Assembly: GCF_022965805.1 (NCBI RefSeq)
Contig: NC_133102.1
Span: 9,308,885 to 9,372,884, forward strand
DNA length: 64,000 nt
DNA from: Primulina eburnea
Lineage: Eukaryota > Streptophyta > Magnoliopsida > Lamiales > Gesneriaceae
Direction: 5' to 3'
This document shows, piece after piece, positions 46,750-57,829 of the stretch. The translations under genes and the position numbers were made by a program. How positions within the stretch are numbered: position 1 is the stretch's first letter; each line of letters opens with the position of its first letter. The notes beneath the pieces are model-generated. The model saw nothing but the letters and a program-made list of their open reading frames with translations, did no database searches and was not told where the DNA came from.

Positions 46750-48545
46750 AGTACTAGAATTTTTTTTTATTTCCTCACATTTTCGGTTATACACCTACAT
46801 ATTCATAAAATACTTTTGCACCCCTTTTAAAATAAACACCCAACCACTATTTGAAAATACAAAGAGAAATAGTCAAAACAATAAATCGTAAAGTGTTTTA
46901 CCAAACCTAAAAAGCAATAAATATTTGAAAAGTGTAGCCCATACTACCTCTCAAAAATCTCTCAAAAGCATAAAGTAAAATGCCGTAAAAATCTTTAAAT
47001 TAAAGTCATAAACTTAAATGCGGAAATAGAAGCGCTAGTCCTCCGGTTATGTGCACCGACAGTCCAGCAAGTCAATCGTCAAGACCTCCAATATCATTGC
47101 TATTTATAACACATGCATCAACACACCTAGTGAGTCTAAAGACTCAACACGTCCTATCTTTGATAACAAGTAATACGTAATACAGTTAACATATAACAGT
47201 GAAAAATACTTATACTTCAAATATCATTTTTCTTAATAATGCATAAACTCTAAACTTAAACATATTCAAAAACATAAACATATTCATATCATACTCATAT
47301 TCGTGTTCATATTCATATTCATATTCATGTTCGTGTTTGTTTAATTCAGATCGTGATTGTGACTCGTATTCTTGATCGTATTGGGCAATAGATTCATCTA
47401 AAAAAAACCATAGTACTGGGCGGCGGGGGACAGCGGCAACACTCTCACCGGTCCACTGGGCCCTGGCCAACGTATTAACATATTTTTATTCGTATTCGTA
47501 TCCGTATCCGTATCCAAATAAACACGATCGGCGAGCTCCCACTGGGACCATAACCCTCACGATATTTCCAACATATTCAGTAGTCACAACCCCTTCACAT
47601 CCTTCAACATGTCGTATTTCCATCACTTATAAAAATATGCATATAATATCATTTTTATTTTGAAACCAAGCATGCAACATAACTTTTAGATGACCAATTT
47701 AACCCTTAATAATCCATGAACATTTAAAAATCATATCTCAACATATAAAAATTCATAAACATGTTACATAATCATATTAACATATAAAACAGCAAATAGG
47801 GCACTGCCATGACGTTTACTAATTTTCCGGTGTAAAAAGACCGTTTTACCCCTGGACGTGACATTTTACGTTTTTTACGTTTTCTTAATTTTCTTGACTC
47901 TAACATTCCCCAAATAATTATTTAAGCCTAAATTAAAATTCCCATAATTTTATTTAGCTTAAAAACTATGCTTTTTGATTAATTCTAAATTTGACGTTTT
48001 GAAGACAATTTAAATTCCGAAAAATCCCAAACTTTAATATAAAATTTTTAAATTCTAAATTTAGTCTTTTTATATTATTTTAGCCCTTATGAACCACGAC
48101 TCGGCCCCCGTGAGCCGTTTTTCAATTAATTTAGTGATTAAAACCCTTAATTGTCCCTTGATGATTCACCTCGAGCCATCGTTCGATTTTATCGAGCCAC
48201 CCCCGAGCCATGTTGATCCAAACCTTGAAAAACACCCTATAGTACCCTACTGGACCCAAAGAACTCACAGAAAACGCCCTAAACAGAAAAACGAAGACCC
48301 AAGCCTAGCCCTCAATCATGACCGAGAAACCCAATGGTGCAAGGACTCTTCTAACTTTCTTAGGACTTAGCCAACCAACCCAGCCCCTGAACCAGCCTCT
48401 TGTGTACTTACCTAGGACGCCACGGAATCTCTCTAGCCCAGCCCCAAGCCCCCAGGCCGAGCTACATGACCCCTGCAAGCCTGCGCAAACCTGCGCTAGC
48501 TTGTACCCTCTCGGGTAGGAGTCCTTGTCAACAAGGACTCCTGAT
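46750..48545 (-). repeat. Chromovirus-type LTR remnant
   Basis: It interrupts the downstream ORF. It contains CTAGTGAGTCTAAAGACTCAACACG (47129 on; the same block as 41695), CATATTCATATTCATATTC and TATTCGTATCCGTATCC microsatellites (47280-47515) and a GC-richer end (48090-48520). Ends are uncertain: no clean TG..CA pair or duplication was found. A 26-base palindrome lies at its right edge (48517-48542). Confidence 0.55.
48517..48542. repeat. Near-perfect 26-bp palindrome
   Basis: AGGAGTCCTTGT and ACAAGGACTCCT, 12-base arms around CA. Confidence 0.9.
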
Positions 48546-48743
48546 AACGTACCCCTACACCAAGTTTTCAAGCCTACTGCTACTGCCTCTACTGTTGTCG
48601 CACCACAATCCCCTAAAGCTCCTTTACCAAAAACCACTCAAGTTCATGTCCCAGCACCAAAGAGATCAACAGATAGAAGCTCAAGCTCTTTCTCATTGCT
48701 CTCAAACCAGTAGGTGGAGTGGCCATTTGAGATCTGATTCCAG
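48546..48743 (+). pseudogene. SIRE-type downstream ORF, middle part
   Basis: Low-complexity Pro/Thr/Ser coding piece (FKPTATASTVVAPQSPKAPL) between the LTR remnant and the CACTA element. It resumes at 49619. Confidence 0.55.
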
Positions 48744-48746
48744 AAT

Positions 48747-49615
48747 CACTACAACAAATTTTCCATTCAACAACACACATAAGACAACGATTTTTCGCCA
48801 AAACCTTTGTCTTTTATTTTTTACAACGGTTATTTGAAAACCATTGGTGTATGACATTTTTTAAAGCAAAAGACAACGGTTTTTTACAAAACCGTTGTCT
48901 TTGAGTGTTTTTTAGGGTCAACGACGACGTTTTATAAACTGTTGTTTATTAGCGTGTTTTTTGGACAATCGACAATGGATTTAAAAAACCGTTGTCCATT
49001 ATCGTGTTTTTTGGACAAACAATAACAGTTTTGACAAAACAGTCGTTTTTTCTCTTCAATTTATTGTAAATTTTTAAGTGTTGGTTAAGATCATGAATGT
49101 TGTTAGATTTATTAAATTATTAAAAGTAATTTTTTTATTTTACTGAAACAATTAGCTATGGACATCATCAGAACCTTCGCTATTTATGGAAAATCCGTCG
49201 CTAAATTTAGCGACGGTTACATAAACCATCGCTAATTAGCGACGGTTACATAAATGTTCGCTTGTAACCGTCGCTAATTAGCGAACGACGGAAATAATAA
49301 GAAAAAATTTCGCAAATTGACCTTTAAAAACAATTTTTCAGTGCTATGACAACGGTTTTTCCCCATCATCTTTAGACGTCTAAGATAACAGTTTTTCACC
49401 GTTGTATTCGAGCGTACTCTTTAACCACATGGCCTTTAACAACGGTTTTCAAGACCTACGACAACGGTTTTTCACCGTCGTCTTTAGACGTTTACGACAA
49501 CAGTTTTTCACTATTTTCTTTGTGCGCACCCTTTAACCACAGTGTCTTTAACAACGGTTTTATAAGACCTACGACAACAGTGAAAAACCATTGTCGTTAG
49601 CCTTTTTTTGTAGTG
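48747..49615. mobile_element. Non-autonomous CACTA element, 869 bp
   Basis: Starts CACTACAACAAATTTTCC and ends CCTTTTTTTGTAGTG. AAT flanks both ends (48744-48746, 49616-49618). The body holds GACAACGGTTTT / AAAACCGTTGTC and AGCGACGGTTACATAAACC arrays as in the element at 8941-10404. No transposase. Confidence 0.88.
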
Positions 49616-49618
49616 AAT

Positions 49619-51228
49619 CGACTCTTGCTAGCATTAAGAAACTAGTTTCCACTGATATAGTCAAAATAAAAATCCATGTTCTTCCTGAAGAACCAGAGGA
49701 AACAGGCACCAAATATTCTGTTTAGATTATCATCGACCGTAAAATGAAGGAGATCAAAATATCCGCTGAAGAAGATAATGCATATTTTTTTGACTGAGTA
49801 AATATCCAAATAGTTCATCATCTATCGCATTCAAGACTAAGGCTCCCTACGCCAAGGCCCTGAAATATGAAAAAATAGTGTGTGATGCTGCCAAAACAGA
49901 TTCTGTCATTGGAGAAATGAAGAGAAAAAATTGCATATTATTTAAGATCAAAATTTAGAAGCTAGATGAAACACTAGTTGTTTTGAACTCCAATTATGAT
50001 TTTCAAGGTCCAACTACCTTTCATGATCAAGAAGTGATCACTCAGCACTTTTCCGATTTCATAAATTTAGAGATGGTTGACACGGTTATTAAGAAGAATT
50101 TGAGTGAAGATGATGTAGTTGGAATTCAAGATCTGTTCAAGGTCAATCCAGTTGAGGAAAGAACCAAAACCCCTCCAAGGGATGAGGCCTCCAGCACTCC
50201 TGCACTAGTTTCAGTTGCTATTGCTGATCCTACTCTAGCACAACCAAATTCCTCTTCATTCTTATCTGATAGAGAATTTTCAGTAGTAAAAGAAATGATT
50301 AATTCTATTGTTCAAGAAGCTGATGGAGAAGTCCCTATTGAAGTTCTTTTTTGTGATGTTGATGATTTGATAGATTTTGTTGTGCCTTGTGATGTCTCAA
50401 TCACCCCCACAAGTGAAGAACGGATTGCTGATGCTACTGATGCTCCCATAGTCCAAGAATCTAAGCTTCCTAAACTTGAAATGTTCTCTGTTGAACATCA
50501 ACAAGAAATGAGAGAAATCTTGTTTGTTAATTCAGAACCAAGTATAAATGTGACTACATATATTGTTCAAGTGCCTTTTGAACCAGAACTTCGTATTGAT
50601 CCAAATACAACCCTGGTCCTACATTATGAGAATCCAATTGACACTTTCTTTGGAAATCTGTACATGTTGCTTACTTAACTAAGATTAAATAACTCATGGA
50701 TAGCATCTTCATCTATTAATAATCAAAATGCCCAAGAAATTGGGATGGAAGATTTTAAGCACAGTTGCAACAAAATCATTGAAGTCGTCAAGGGCATTAC
50801 TTTGAGCAAGCTGCTGCTAAATCTGCTTTCGACTTATTCAAAGATCGTTTGGCTAAACAAATTTTGTCTATCAGCAAATATGTGACTAAGATGATCTTTC
50901 AGCTTTCTTTTCTCAAACCAAATTTTGTCAAAACTCAATCACATGTCATACTAGCTCATACAAATCTTTCATATTTTGCCACTGCCCAAACACTCTCTTC
51001 GTTTACTTGATTCCAAAGTTGGCGCTCTAGATGCTAAGCTTAATTATCAATCTCAATCTCTTCAGACTTTGGATAACCGAGTTGGCAACCTTCATGCACA
51101 CTTATTTGAATTTATTCAATGGGTCAAAGTTGTGCTGCCAAAAATGTGGAAGAAGATACAAGAAAAGGGCAAAAGCATAATCTACACAAGATCAAGTTGA
51201 AAGTGAAGACGAGGAAATTAATGATGAG
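49619..51228 (+). pseudogene. SIRE-type downstream ORF, last part
   Basis: The longest open piece is 49983-50678 (231 codons), acidic, with NSNYDFQGPTTFHDQEVI, then LVLHYENPIDTFFGN near its end. A second piece at 50976-51200 (LLDSKVGALDAKLNYQSQSL, QTLDNRVGNLHAHLF) has a heptad-like pattern, a probable coiled coil, followed by a Lys-rich tail. Upstream fragments at 49640-49800 (SIKKLVSTDIVKIKIHVLPE) are in other frames. Function unknown. It ends about 170 bases before the polypurine tract. Confidence 0.6.
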
Positions 51229-51383
51229 TAGATTGAAAAATAGGTATTTTTTAAAAGTTTTTCTTTAATTTGGCCACAGTTATTCTATCCATTGTTATGA
51301 TCTTGATGTTCTTACTTTTTTCTATTTGTTCTCTTCTCTTATTTTTATCTTTTTTTATAATCTTCTGGGTTTTGACATCACCA

Positions 51384-51396
51384 CAAAGGGGAAAAA
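51384..51396 (+). other. Polypurine tract of the SIRE-type element
   Basis: CAAAGGGGAAAAA directly before TGTTAAG. Confidence 0.85.
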
Positions 51397-52541
51397 TGTT
51401 AAGAAAATTTTAATCATGGTGATGTACTTCTTTAGAAAAAACATAACCTTAAGGTAAACCAGAACCTTAGTTTTAATGATGTACTACTTAAGGAAAACCA
51501 GAACTTTGGTTTTAATGATGTAATTCTTAAGGAAAACCAGAATTGTAGGATTTTGCTTATTTTATAGTTAAGAAAAACCATAACACTCACTAAGAAAAAA
51601 CTCCTATAGGCAGTCAAAATTAGACATCCAAAAGCCTAGAATTAAGTAATTCAAAAACTGTAGCAGTAGTCATAATACTAGTTTCTTATGATAACATGTA
51701 AAACTAACATCAAATTATATAATATTTAATAAGATACTGCTCTTATCCATTTTATTTGTATTATCTATCAGATGATGTATCTATTTAATGTAGTATTTAT
51801 GTACAATAGTACACTTTGTTAAATGAACCATACAAGATCATTTATACTCACTATAACAAAGTTTATTTCTGGATTCAGGCACTCATTACGAGTAAAAGTG
51901 TCGCTCTTAATCGAACGTTGAAGTTCAACTATATAAAGGTTTTTCAAGGATTCACTAAATATCTCTCAAACTCTCGAGCTCTGAATTTTTTGTAAATAAT
52001 CTTTCAAAATGACTCAAGCCTTTCGAAGCCTTGAAAACAATGCACACTTTAAAGCCTCATCATATTCAAAAGATCATTTGTATTATCTTTATTCACATTC
52101 TTTCATTTTTTTAATTACCATAAAATGTGAAGCATTTGCAATCTGAGGAAAGAGTCTTTCCTTAATTAGTTTTTTTTAAAATTATTGCATTGTAATACTA
52201 GGAGTTTCGGTAGACAAAAGTATTATATGTTGAAGTGAATTTGTACAAATGTATACCAATCAAAATCTTTTAGTGATACGTTCTAGAAACAGAAGAATAC
52301 GAGACGTAGAAATGTCTTGTCCTTCGAACTTCCAGAAACAAGTCTTGTGTCTTGCTTCCTTCTACTGTTTTTAGTTTCATTAAAGTGTTGTGGACTAATT
52401 TCGCACTTCTAAAGTAGTTTATTGCACTTTCAAAGAACGTGATCAACTTATGACTTCTTAAAATATTTTAGAAGCACACAGTGCAGAAGCACAAAAAATT
52501 GAAGTTTGAAGTGTTTATTCAACCATTTTTTAAACACCTCA
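51397..52541 (+). repeat. 3' LTR of the SIRE-type element
   Basis: TGTTAAGAAAATT... Partner of 20787-21859. It keeps ACTATATAAAGG (51928). Homology fades after AAACACCTCA (52541). A possible continuation to AACA at 52577 followed by AAGATT cannot be confirmed as the true end. Confidence 0.82.
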
Positions 52542-53326
52542 CTATTATTATTATAATTATGATTTTTATAACTAACAAAGATTCAAAACTAAAAACACCA
52601 CACTCATTCTAAAATTAACAATTATCCTAAATTTTATTTATGTTTTCACATTTGGATCGAAATTATTTGAAATTTAGAGTTTTCTGAAATAATGAAATGA
52701 TTTTTTTAAAAAAAATTCCCTTTTGTAAAATTTTCAGTGAAATAGAAAATTTGGCATAAATGTCAAAATTTGTATAATTTCACGTGAAAAAAGCGTTAAT
52801 GACAAAAGTTTGATCATTAAACCCCTTTGCCTTTTTTTTTAAAAAAAAATCATAAAATATTTTTTTACGTTGAAGAAAATGGGATGTATTACTGAACCTT
52901 TGCTTAGTTACTAAAAACATTCATGCTCAAAAACCTTTTGCAAGCACAACACTCAAAAACTAGCACACGAGACGAAGCCAATTTAGTAAATACACTGTAT
53001 ATTTGAGATTATTCATTTTAAACATATATCCCCTTTTGTTCGAAAGTTCAAAAAATCTCACCAAAAAAAAAACAGAAGTTATAAAAAAAAAAAAAAAAAA
53101 AGAATCCGGTTTTACTTCCAGTAATGAAACTTTCAAGTGTAAAAAATTATTTTGGCCACCCCCATAGCTAGCTTTGAGTAGTTTTTTTTTTTTTTTTGAA
53201 TATATTCACAAAGGATGAGTCAAAAATAGAATAAGATACTGATTGTAGAATTGAATTGCTGCATCCCAAAACATGTTAGTCTAAGCATAAATTCTTGGTA
53301 AAAGCAAGTACATCAAAAAACAACTT
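52542..53326. other. Spacer between LTR and host gene, A/T tracts
   Basis: AT-rich, with A-runs at 53060-53101 and a T-run at 53181-53197. No ORF. The part next to 53327 is the 3' UTR/terminator side of the dehydrogenase gene. Confidence 0.6.
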
Positions 53327-55009
53327 TCAGAAACTAATCTCACGCCTTTCAGCAAAAAACTTCCCACTCACAAATTGATCCGGAAGCAAGGCAAGCCACA
53401 CCGCGGTATCGGCTCCTTCCTCGGGTGTAACATGCCCAGCCCAGCCAGTCATTGCAGTCTTCACCCACCCCGGGCAGTAGCAGTTTATATGAATCTTATG
53501 CCCTTCGGGCCGTTCCCATAATAACCGTGCCATCAGCCTTGTGTATGTGTTGACTGCTAGTTTCGACAATGAGTAGTCAGTGAAAACTTGAGGCCATCCG
53601 TTGTCTCTCCAACTCCCATCCTTCACTTGTTCCAGGAATGTGTTCATCGTCTGGTCGATCAGCTCCTCCGACAGCGATTCGTTGTCTTCCAGTTGCTTTC
53701 GGAGATCAAGATTTCCAATTCTCTACATGCCCAACCAAACATATATACACAACAATCATGTGTCAAAGGCTCGTAACCATGGGGATGGGAAATGAGAAAA
53801 GGGACTCACACCATTACTTACATTTCGCTTCCCGTCCAATCTTCCTAGCCGGGAACTCACACTAACGATACGAGCACCGGAATCTGAAGGCCTCATAAGT
53901 GGAATCATGGCCTTGATCATGTTCTTGGTCCCAAAGTAGTTGGTCCCAATGACTTTTCCAGCAAATTCCTCAAGATTGTCCATGTTGGAATTTATTCCTG
54001 CATTGTTCACCTAAATCCTCACATAATCAGCAGAGTTTAAAGAGAGTCTGTACTAAAAAAGAGAGAAAACAAAACAAAACAAAACATCATTATATATTCT
54101 TATAATATGAGAATGCCATTTTTTATATTTCAAACCACTGATTCTGAGATAAATTCATGCATGAATATCTTTGTTAAAATGATGCATACCACGAAAATAT
54201 TATCAGCAAGGGGGCAACATAAAAATAGGAAGAGGGCTTTTACCAAAATATCAATGCCACCATACTTTTCTTGAACCCATTTGGTAAAAACTTCTATTGA
54301 TGAAGGATCAACAACATCTAATTGATGGAACACAACATTGAGGCCTCCTTCTTGTAAGACCTTTGCCGCTTCTTCTCCAACTTCAGCATCTCGAGAGGTC
54401 AGAATAACCGTTAACCCGTGCAACGCAAGCTGATGCACAATCTCGAATCCTATTCCCCTGTTCGCACCGGTCACAACTCCAATTGTGTCCGAGGTCCACC
54501 ATCTAAAAATGTATTCATGATTAAAATCGCGCCGTATATATACAATAATCTACGGTCGAAAAGAATTCGGATCACAAACTCTAATGACTATACTGAGTGG
54601 ATTTTTTTATGGATCCATGTATATGATTTACATATATACTGCACACATTATATAAATAGCTGGATAATGGTTACTAAATGCTCGATTTGGCATATCATGC
54701 ATTTAGATAATTTTGAAAATCATCAACAAATCCCTGAGTATTAATCCAATGAAATAAAAACTGGTACATAAATCAGACAAGTTTAGCTCCATCCTACGTA
54801 CCGAAAAACTCGATCAATTTTACCATGCATGCAATTAAATAAATTTTTCCAACGTAGGAAAATACCAAAAAAAAAAAAAAAAACATAACATAAAACAAAG
54901 CTTCGTTGCATATTAACCTTTGATGATCGGAATATGGGATGGTACGGGCCAGAGAAATCTCTTGCCGCCGCTTCTCTCTTCTCTCTTTTGCCCTCTCTTT
55001 TCTATCCAT
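53327..55009 (-). CDS. Short-chain dehydrogenase/reductase, (+)-neomenthol dehydrogenase/salutaridine reductase-like
   Basis: Four exons on the minus strand: 55009-54918, 54502-54244, 54010-53822, 53722-53327; all introns are GT-AG (415, 233, 99 nt). They join to 311 codons plus stop with no break. NADP(H)-binding TGANRGIG is at residues 42-49, LTSRD follows, NNAG at 119-122, the catalytic Asn in TNYFG (141), Ser in VSVSS (169/170), Tyr230 and Lys234 in YSLSK. The NADPH preference is family knowledge. The N-terminal 31 residues (MDRKERAKERREKRRQE..., then RTIPYSDHQRWW) are a basic extension I recall from this plant subfamily. Such enzymes reduce monoterpene, alkaloid or other carbonyls in the cytosol; the actual substrate cannot be read from sequence. 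All active-site residues are present, so it is probably functional. Confidence 0.93.
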
Positions 55010-55399
55010 AAAAAATATTGTAATAATTAAATAAATTCAAACATTTTTCAGTTTTGTTTTTGTGTTTGTTGAGTAATATAACAGAAAGTTGGGTTGTTTT
55101 TGTTTACCCGGTAAATTTGGCTATGCTTCAACTAATAGCTGACGCGTTGCAAATGCCATTAATTTCCAATCTTTTTCCCCCTTTTTTGTCACTTTATTTA
55201 ATTATTATTATAGCTACTATTATTATTTACGAACATTTTTGTTGTTTTGTGAATAATAAAAAATATAAAGATGAGAGAATGAGTAAAAATAGTTTATCAA
55301 TCATTGGAGATCTATAATTAGAGTATATTTTCAGAATTTGAATAGAATATAACATGATATTTTTTATTGAAAATTTATCTCAATACTTGTCTATAATAA
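55010..55399. other. Upstream region of the dehydrogenase gene
   Basis: AT-rich, contains the presumed promoter and 5' UTR on the minus strand. A weak TATATTAC-like stretch is near 55075. A CACTA-like element starts near 55400, so the promoter is short or shared with transposon DNA. Confidence 0.4.
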
Positions 55400-56593
55400 A
55401 TTATATAAATGACAGCGTACATTATATGTGAGCTGTTAATAACTTATGCAATTTTCGCAGCGCGTGATAAAGGCACGTCGTTAATAGTATTATTAACAGC
55501 GTGCATGTTATTATGCGCTGTTAAAAATAAATCATTTAAAAAAATCGTGTCTAGACATTAACGGCGTACATTAATTGCACGCCGTCAATATTACTATTCA
55601 TGGCATGCATATTAGCACGCTGCGAAAAATGGGCGCCAAAACCGTCAGCAATTTTTAAATTTGCGATTGCAACGAGTTTAATTAATACGTCGCTAAATGT
55701 AGCGACGGTTTAAAAGAAACCGTCACTAATTTTAAATCAGCGCCGGTTCAATAAAACATTGCGACGGTTCTAAACCAACTGTTGCTCATAGCCGTATTAA
55801 AAACTGTCGGTAATTTTAAATCAGCGACGGTTCAAACTTAACCGTCGCTAAAATAGCGACAGTTTATAACAAACGTCGCTAAATGCGACGATTTATAAAA
55901 ATACCGTCACTAATAGCGATGGTTAGGAAAAAACTGTCGCAAATTGTCTATAAATATCCGCATTTTCGATCAATTTTCCTCCACACCACTTCACAGCAGT
56001 TAAAATTTTTCTCTTTTAGAGAATTTTAGTTTCAATTTAGGGTACGTTTTTTCATTTCAGTTTTTGGTTAATTTTTAAGTGTTTGTTATGATCATGAGTA
56101 TTGTTATCATAGTCAGATTGTAAGTTTTTTTAAAAAATTTATTAAATTATAAAAGTAATTTTTTATTTTAAGAAAAAAATTAGCGACAGTTTTTTAACTA
56201 TCGCTAGATGTAGCGACGGTTTGTGAACCATCGCAAACTTTAAATACCGTCGATAAATTAGTGACGGAATTTAAACCGTCCCTAAATTAGCGACGGTTCG
56301 ACGGTTTTGTCAAAAATCGTTGCTAATTTTAGATGTTTTATGAATATTAACGGCGTACATTGCACGTTGTGGATAATTGTATTAATGGCGTGCATATTTT
56401 ATGAATATTAATGACGTACATTGCACGTTGCGGAAAATTGTATTAACAGCGTGCATATGATAATAGTATTAACAGCGTGCACATGTACGTCGCGGATAAT
56501 CTTGAACTTTCAATAGCTTGCAGTTGTGAAACGTGCAATGTGCGTCACAGAAAGATAATTTGCGCGGTTCGAAAAGCCATTTTTGTTGTAGTA
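55400..56593. mobile_element. CACTA-like non-autonomous element, left end unclear
   Basis: The right end GCCATTTTTGTTGTAGTA (to 56593) is the inverse of CACTACAACAAAAATGGC with the first base changed. Arrays of GCGTACATT..GCACG / TTAACAGCGTGCAT flank a centre rich in AGCGACGGTTT / AAACCGTCGCT. The promoter-like core CTATAAATATCCGCATTTTC is at 55948. No intact left terminus or 3-bp duplication was found. No transposase. Confidence 0.65.
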
Positions 56594-57320
56594 CGTCAAT
56601 TTTTTGAATGCTGAAGTTGGCAGTTCTTTTTTGAATAAGTCAACTACATTGTCACATAAGCGAATTTTTCGGACAACAGTATCACCATTTTCTTGAAGTT
56701 CATGTGTATGCAAGAATTTTTGGCAAAATATGTTTTGTTCTATCTAGGGGTGTTCAAACTTCGGATAAAACCGAAAAAACCGAACACCGAACCGAACGGA
56801 AAGTCGAATTTTGTAATTCGTATATAAATGTTAAAACCGAAGTTTATTTGGTTCAGTTTTGGATTATATATGTCAAAACCGAAAAAACCGAAATTTCATT
56901 AAATTAATAATTTTTTTATATTTTTATTTATATTATATATTTTGATATGATATTTAGTGAAGGAAAACCATTTTGAACAATTTTTAGTTGATTGTTGTTT
57001 GTTTAATTAATTTAGACCTCCTATTTAAATATTTTACTAAGAAAACAAATAGAAAGTTAACATATTATATTTTACAATATATTTATATTATTAATTTAAA
57101 TAATTATATCAAAACCGAAATAACCGAACCGTTTTGGTAGAAAACCGAACCGAACCGAAGAAAAATGGTTCGGATTCGGATTATATATTTCTAAAATCGA
57201 AAACCGAAAAAACCGAAATAAAAAACCGAAAACCAAACCGAACCGACCGATGAACAACCCTAGTTCTATCTCATGGAACCTCCTTTTAGTTGTGAATTCA
57301 AGTATCATTATCTTTGAATA
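56594..57320 (-). pseudogene. Copia RNase H end, split by a hAT MITE
   Basis: On the minus strand LKGGSMRYRTKHILPKIL precedes the MITE and AYTHELQENGDTVVRKIRLCDN with DLFKKELPTSAFKKL follows it (to 56594). This is the C-terminus of a copia RNase H (RTKHI.PK, DLFTKSLP type). Some stops. No LTR or other part of the same element adjoins on this strand. Confidence 0.75.
56745..57262. mobile_element. hAT-type MITE, 518 bp
   Basis: TAGGGGTGTTCA at the left and TGAACAACCCTA at the right are inverted with one mismatch. The 8-bp duplication GTTCTATC flanks it (56737-56744, 57263-57270). The body is CCGAA/AACCG rich near both ends (GAACCGAACCG type) and AT-rich in the middle, with no transposase. Confidence 0.9.
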
Positions 57321-57339
57321 TTAACGTTAGACTATCTTT

Positions 57340-57829
57340 GATTGTTGACTACCCAGATAATTCTTTTATATGTTGTGTCATGGATCTCTTTTCTTTTTTA
57401 GATAAATTTTGGTCGATGATTGTGTATACCATGTATTCAGTGGGAGCAAGCATATTTTTCTGGTTTTATACATTTATGATATCCTACTCACGAGTGATGA
57501 TGTAGATCTGTGGCGTGAAACCAATATTTTTATAGGTAAGAATTTTGAGATAAAGATCCTGGTGATGCATCTTTTGTACTGAGTATTCAAATACATCAAG
57601 ATCATTCTCGAGGTATTTTTGGACTATCATAGAAAGACAATATCGAGAAAGTTTTCAAGCGATATGGGATACAAGACTGTAAATTAACAGATACCTCAGT
57701 GGTTAAGGGAGGAAAATGTAATCTCAATCAGTTCCTCGCCCCAATAATGATTTGAGGAAAAGGAAATGTTGAAAATTCCATATGCATCTTAGAGGGGAGT
57801 CTAATGTACGCTTAGTTCTGTACATGTTT
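57340..57829 (+). pseudogene. Copia RT fragment
   Basis: In shifting frames: VYHVFSGSKHIFLVLY and DILLTSDDVDL near 57420-57510, FEIKDPGDASFVLSIQIHQD (57545-57610), SRGIFGLS, YIEKVFKRYGIQDCKLTD (57630-57690), and KIPYASLRG (57770). It is the end of an RT domain, opposite in strand to the RNase H fragment at its left. Confidence 0.8.

Larger units (their letters stand above)
20787..52541 (+). mobile_element. SIRE-type Ty1/copia element, degraded and split by nested insertions
   Basis: The 5' LTR (20787-21859) and 3' LTR (51397-52541) share TGTTAAG starts, the AAGGAAAACCAGAAC repeats and the downstream R/U5 block. The PBS lies at 21862 and the polypurine tract directly before 51397. Between them, all plus strand, come gag (21939-22742), zinc knuckle to RT (38785-41381), RT end and RNase H (44492-45540), and a long downstream ORF (45785-51228). 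Insertions at 22743-38779, 41387-44491, about 46750-48545 and 48747-49615 account for about 21.8 kb; the rest is about 9.9 kb, a normal SIRE-type length. No matching 5-bp duplication was identified at the outer ends. Confidence 0.88.

Noticed and set aside
47210..47470. Minus-strand ORF with EYEYEHEYEY
   Set aside because: Translation of a CATATT microsatellite within an LTR remnant.
48305..48837. Pro-rich ORFs around 48300-48840
   Set aside because: They cross the border of an LTR remnant and a CACTA element, so cannot be one gene.
20782..52583. AGATC / AGATT as target duplication of the SIRE-type element
   Set aside because: The 3' LTR homology ends at 52541, 37 bases before AGATT, and the two words differ; evidence too weak.
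53588..53865. Plus-strand ORFs over the dehydrogenase exons
   Set aside because: Antisense shadows of exons 3 and 4; the minus-strand gene has all family motifs and splice sites.
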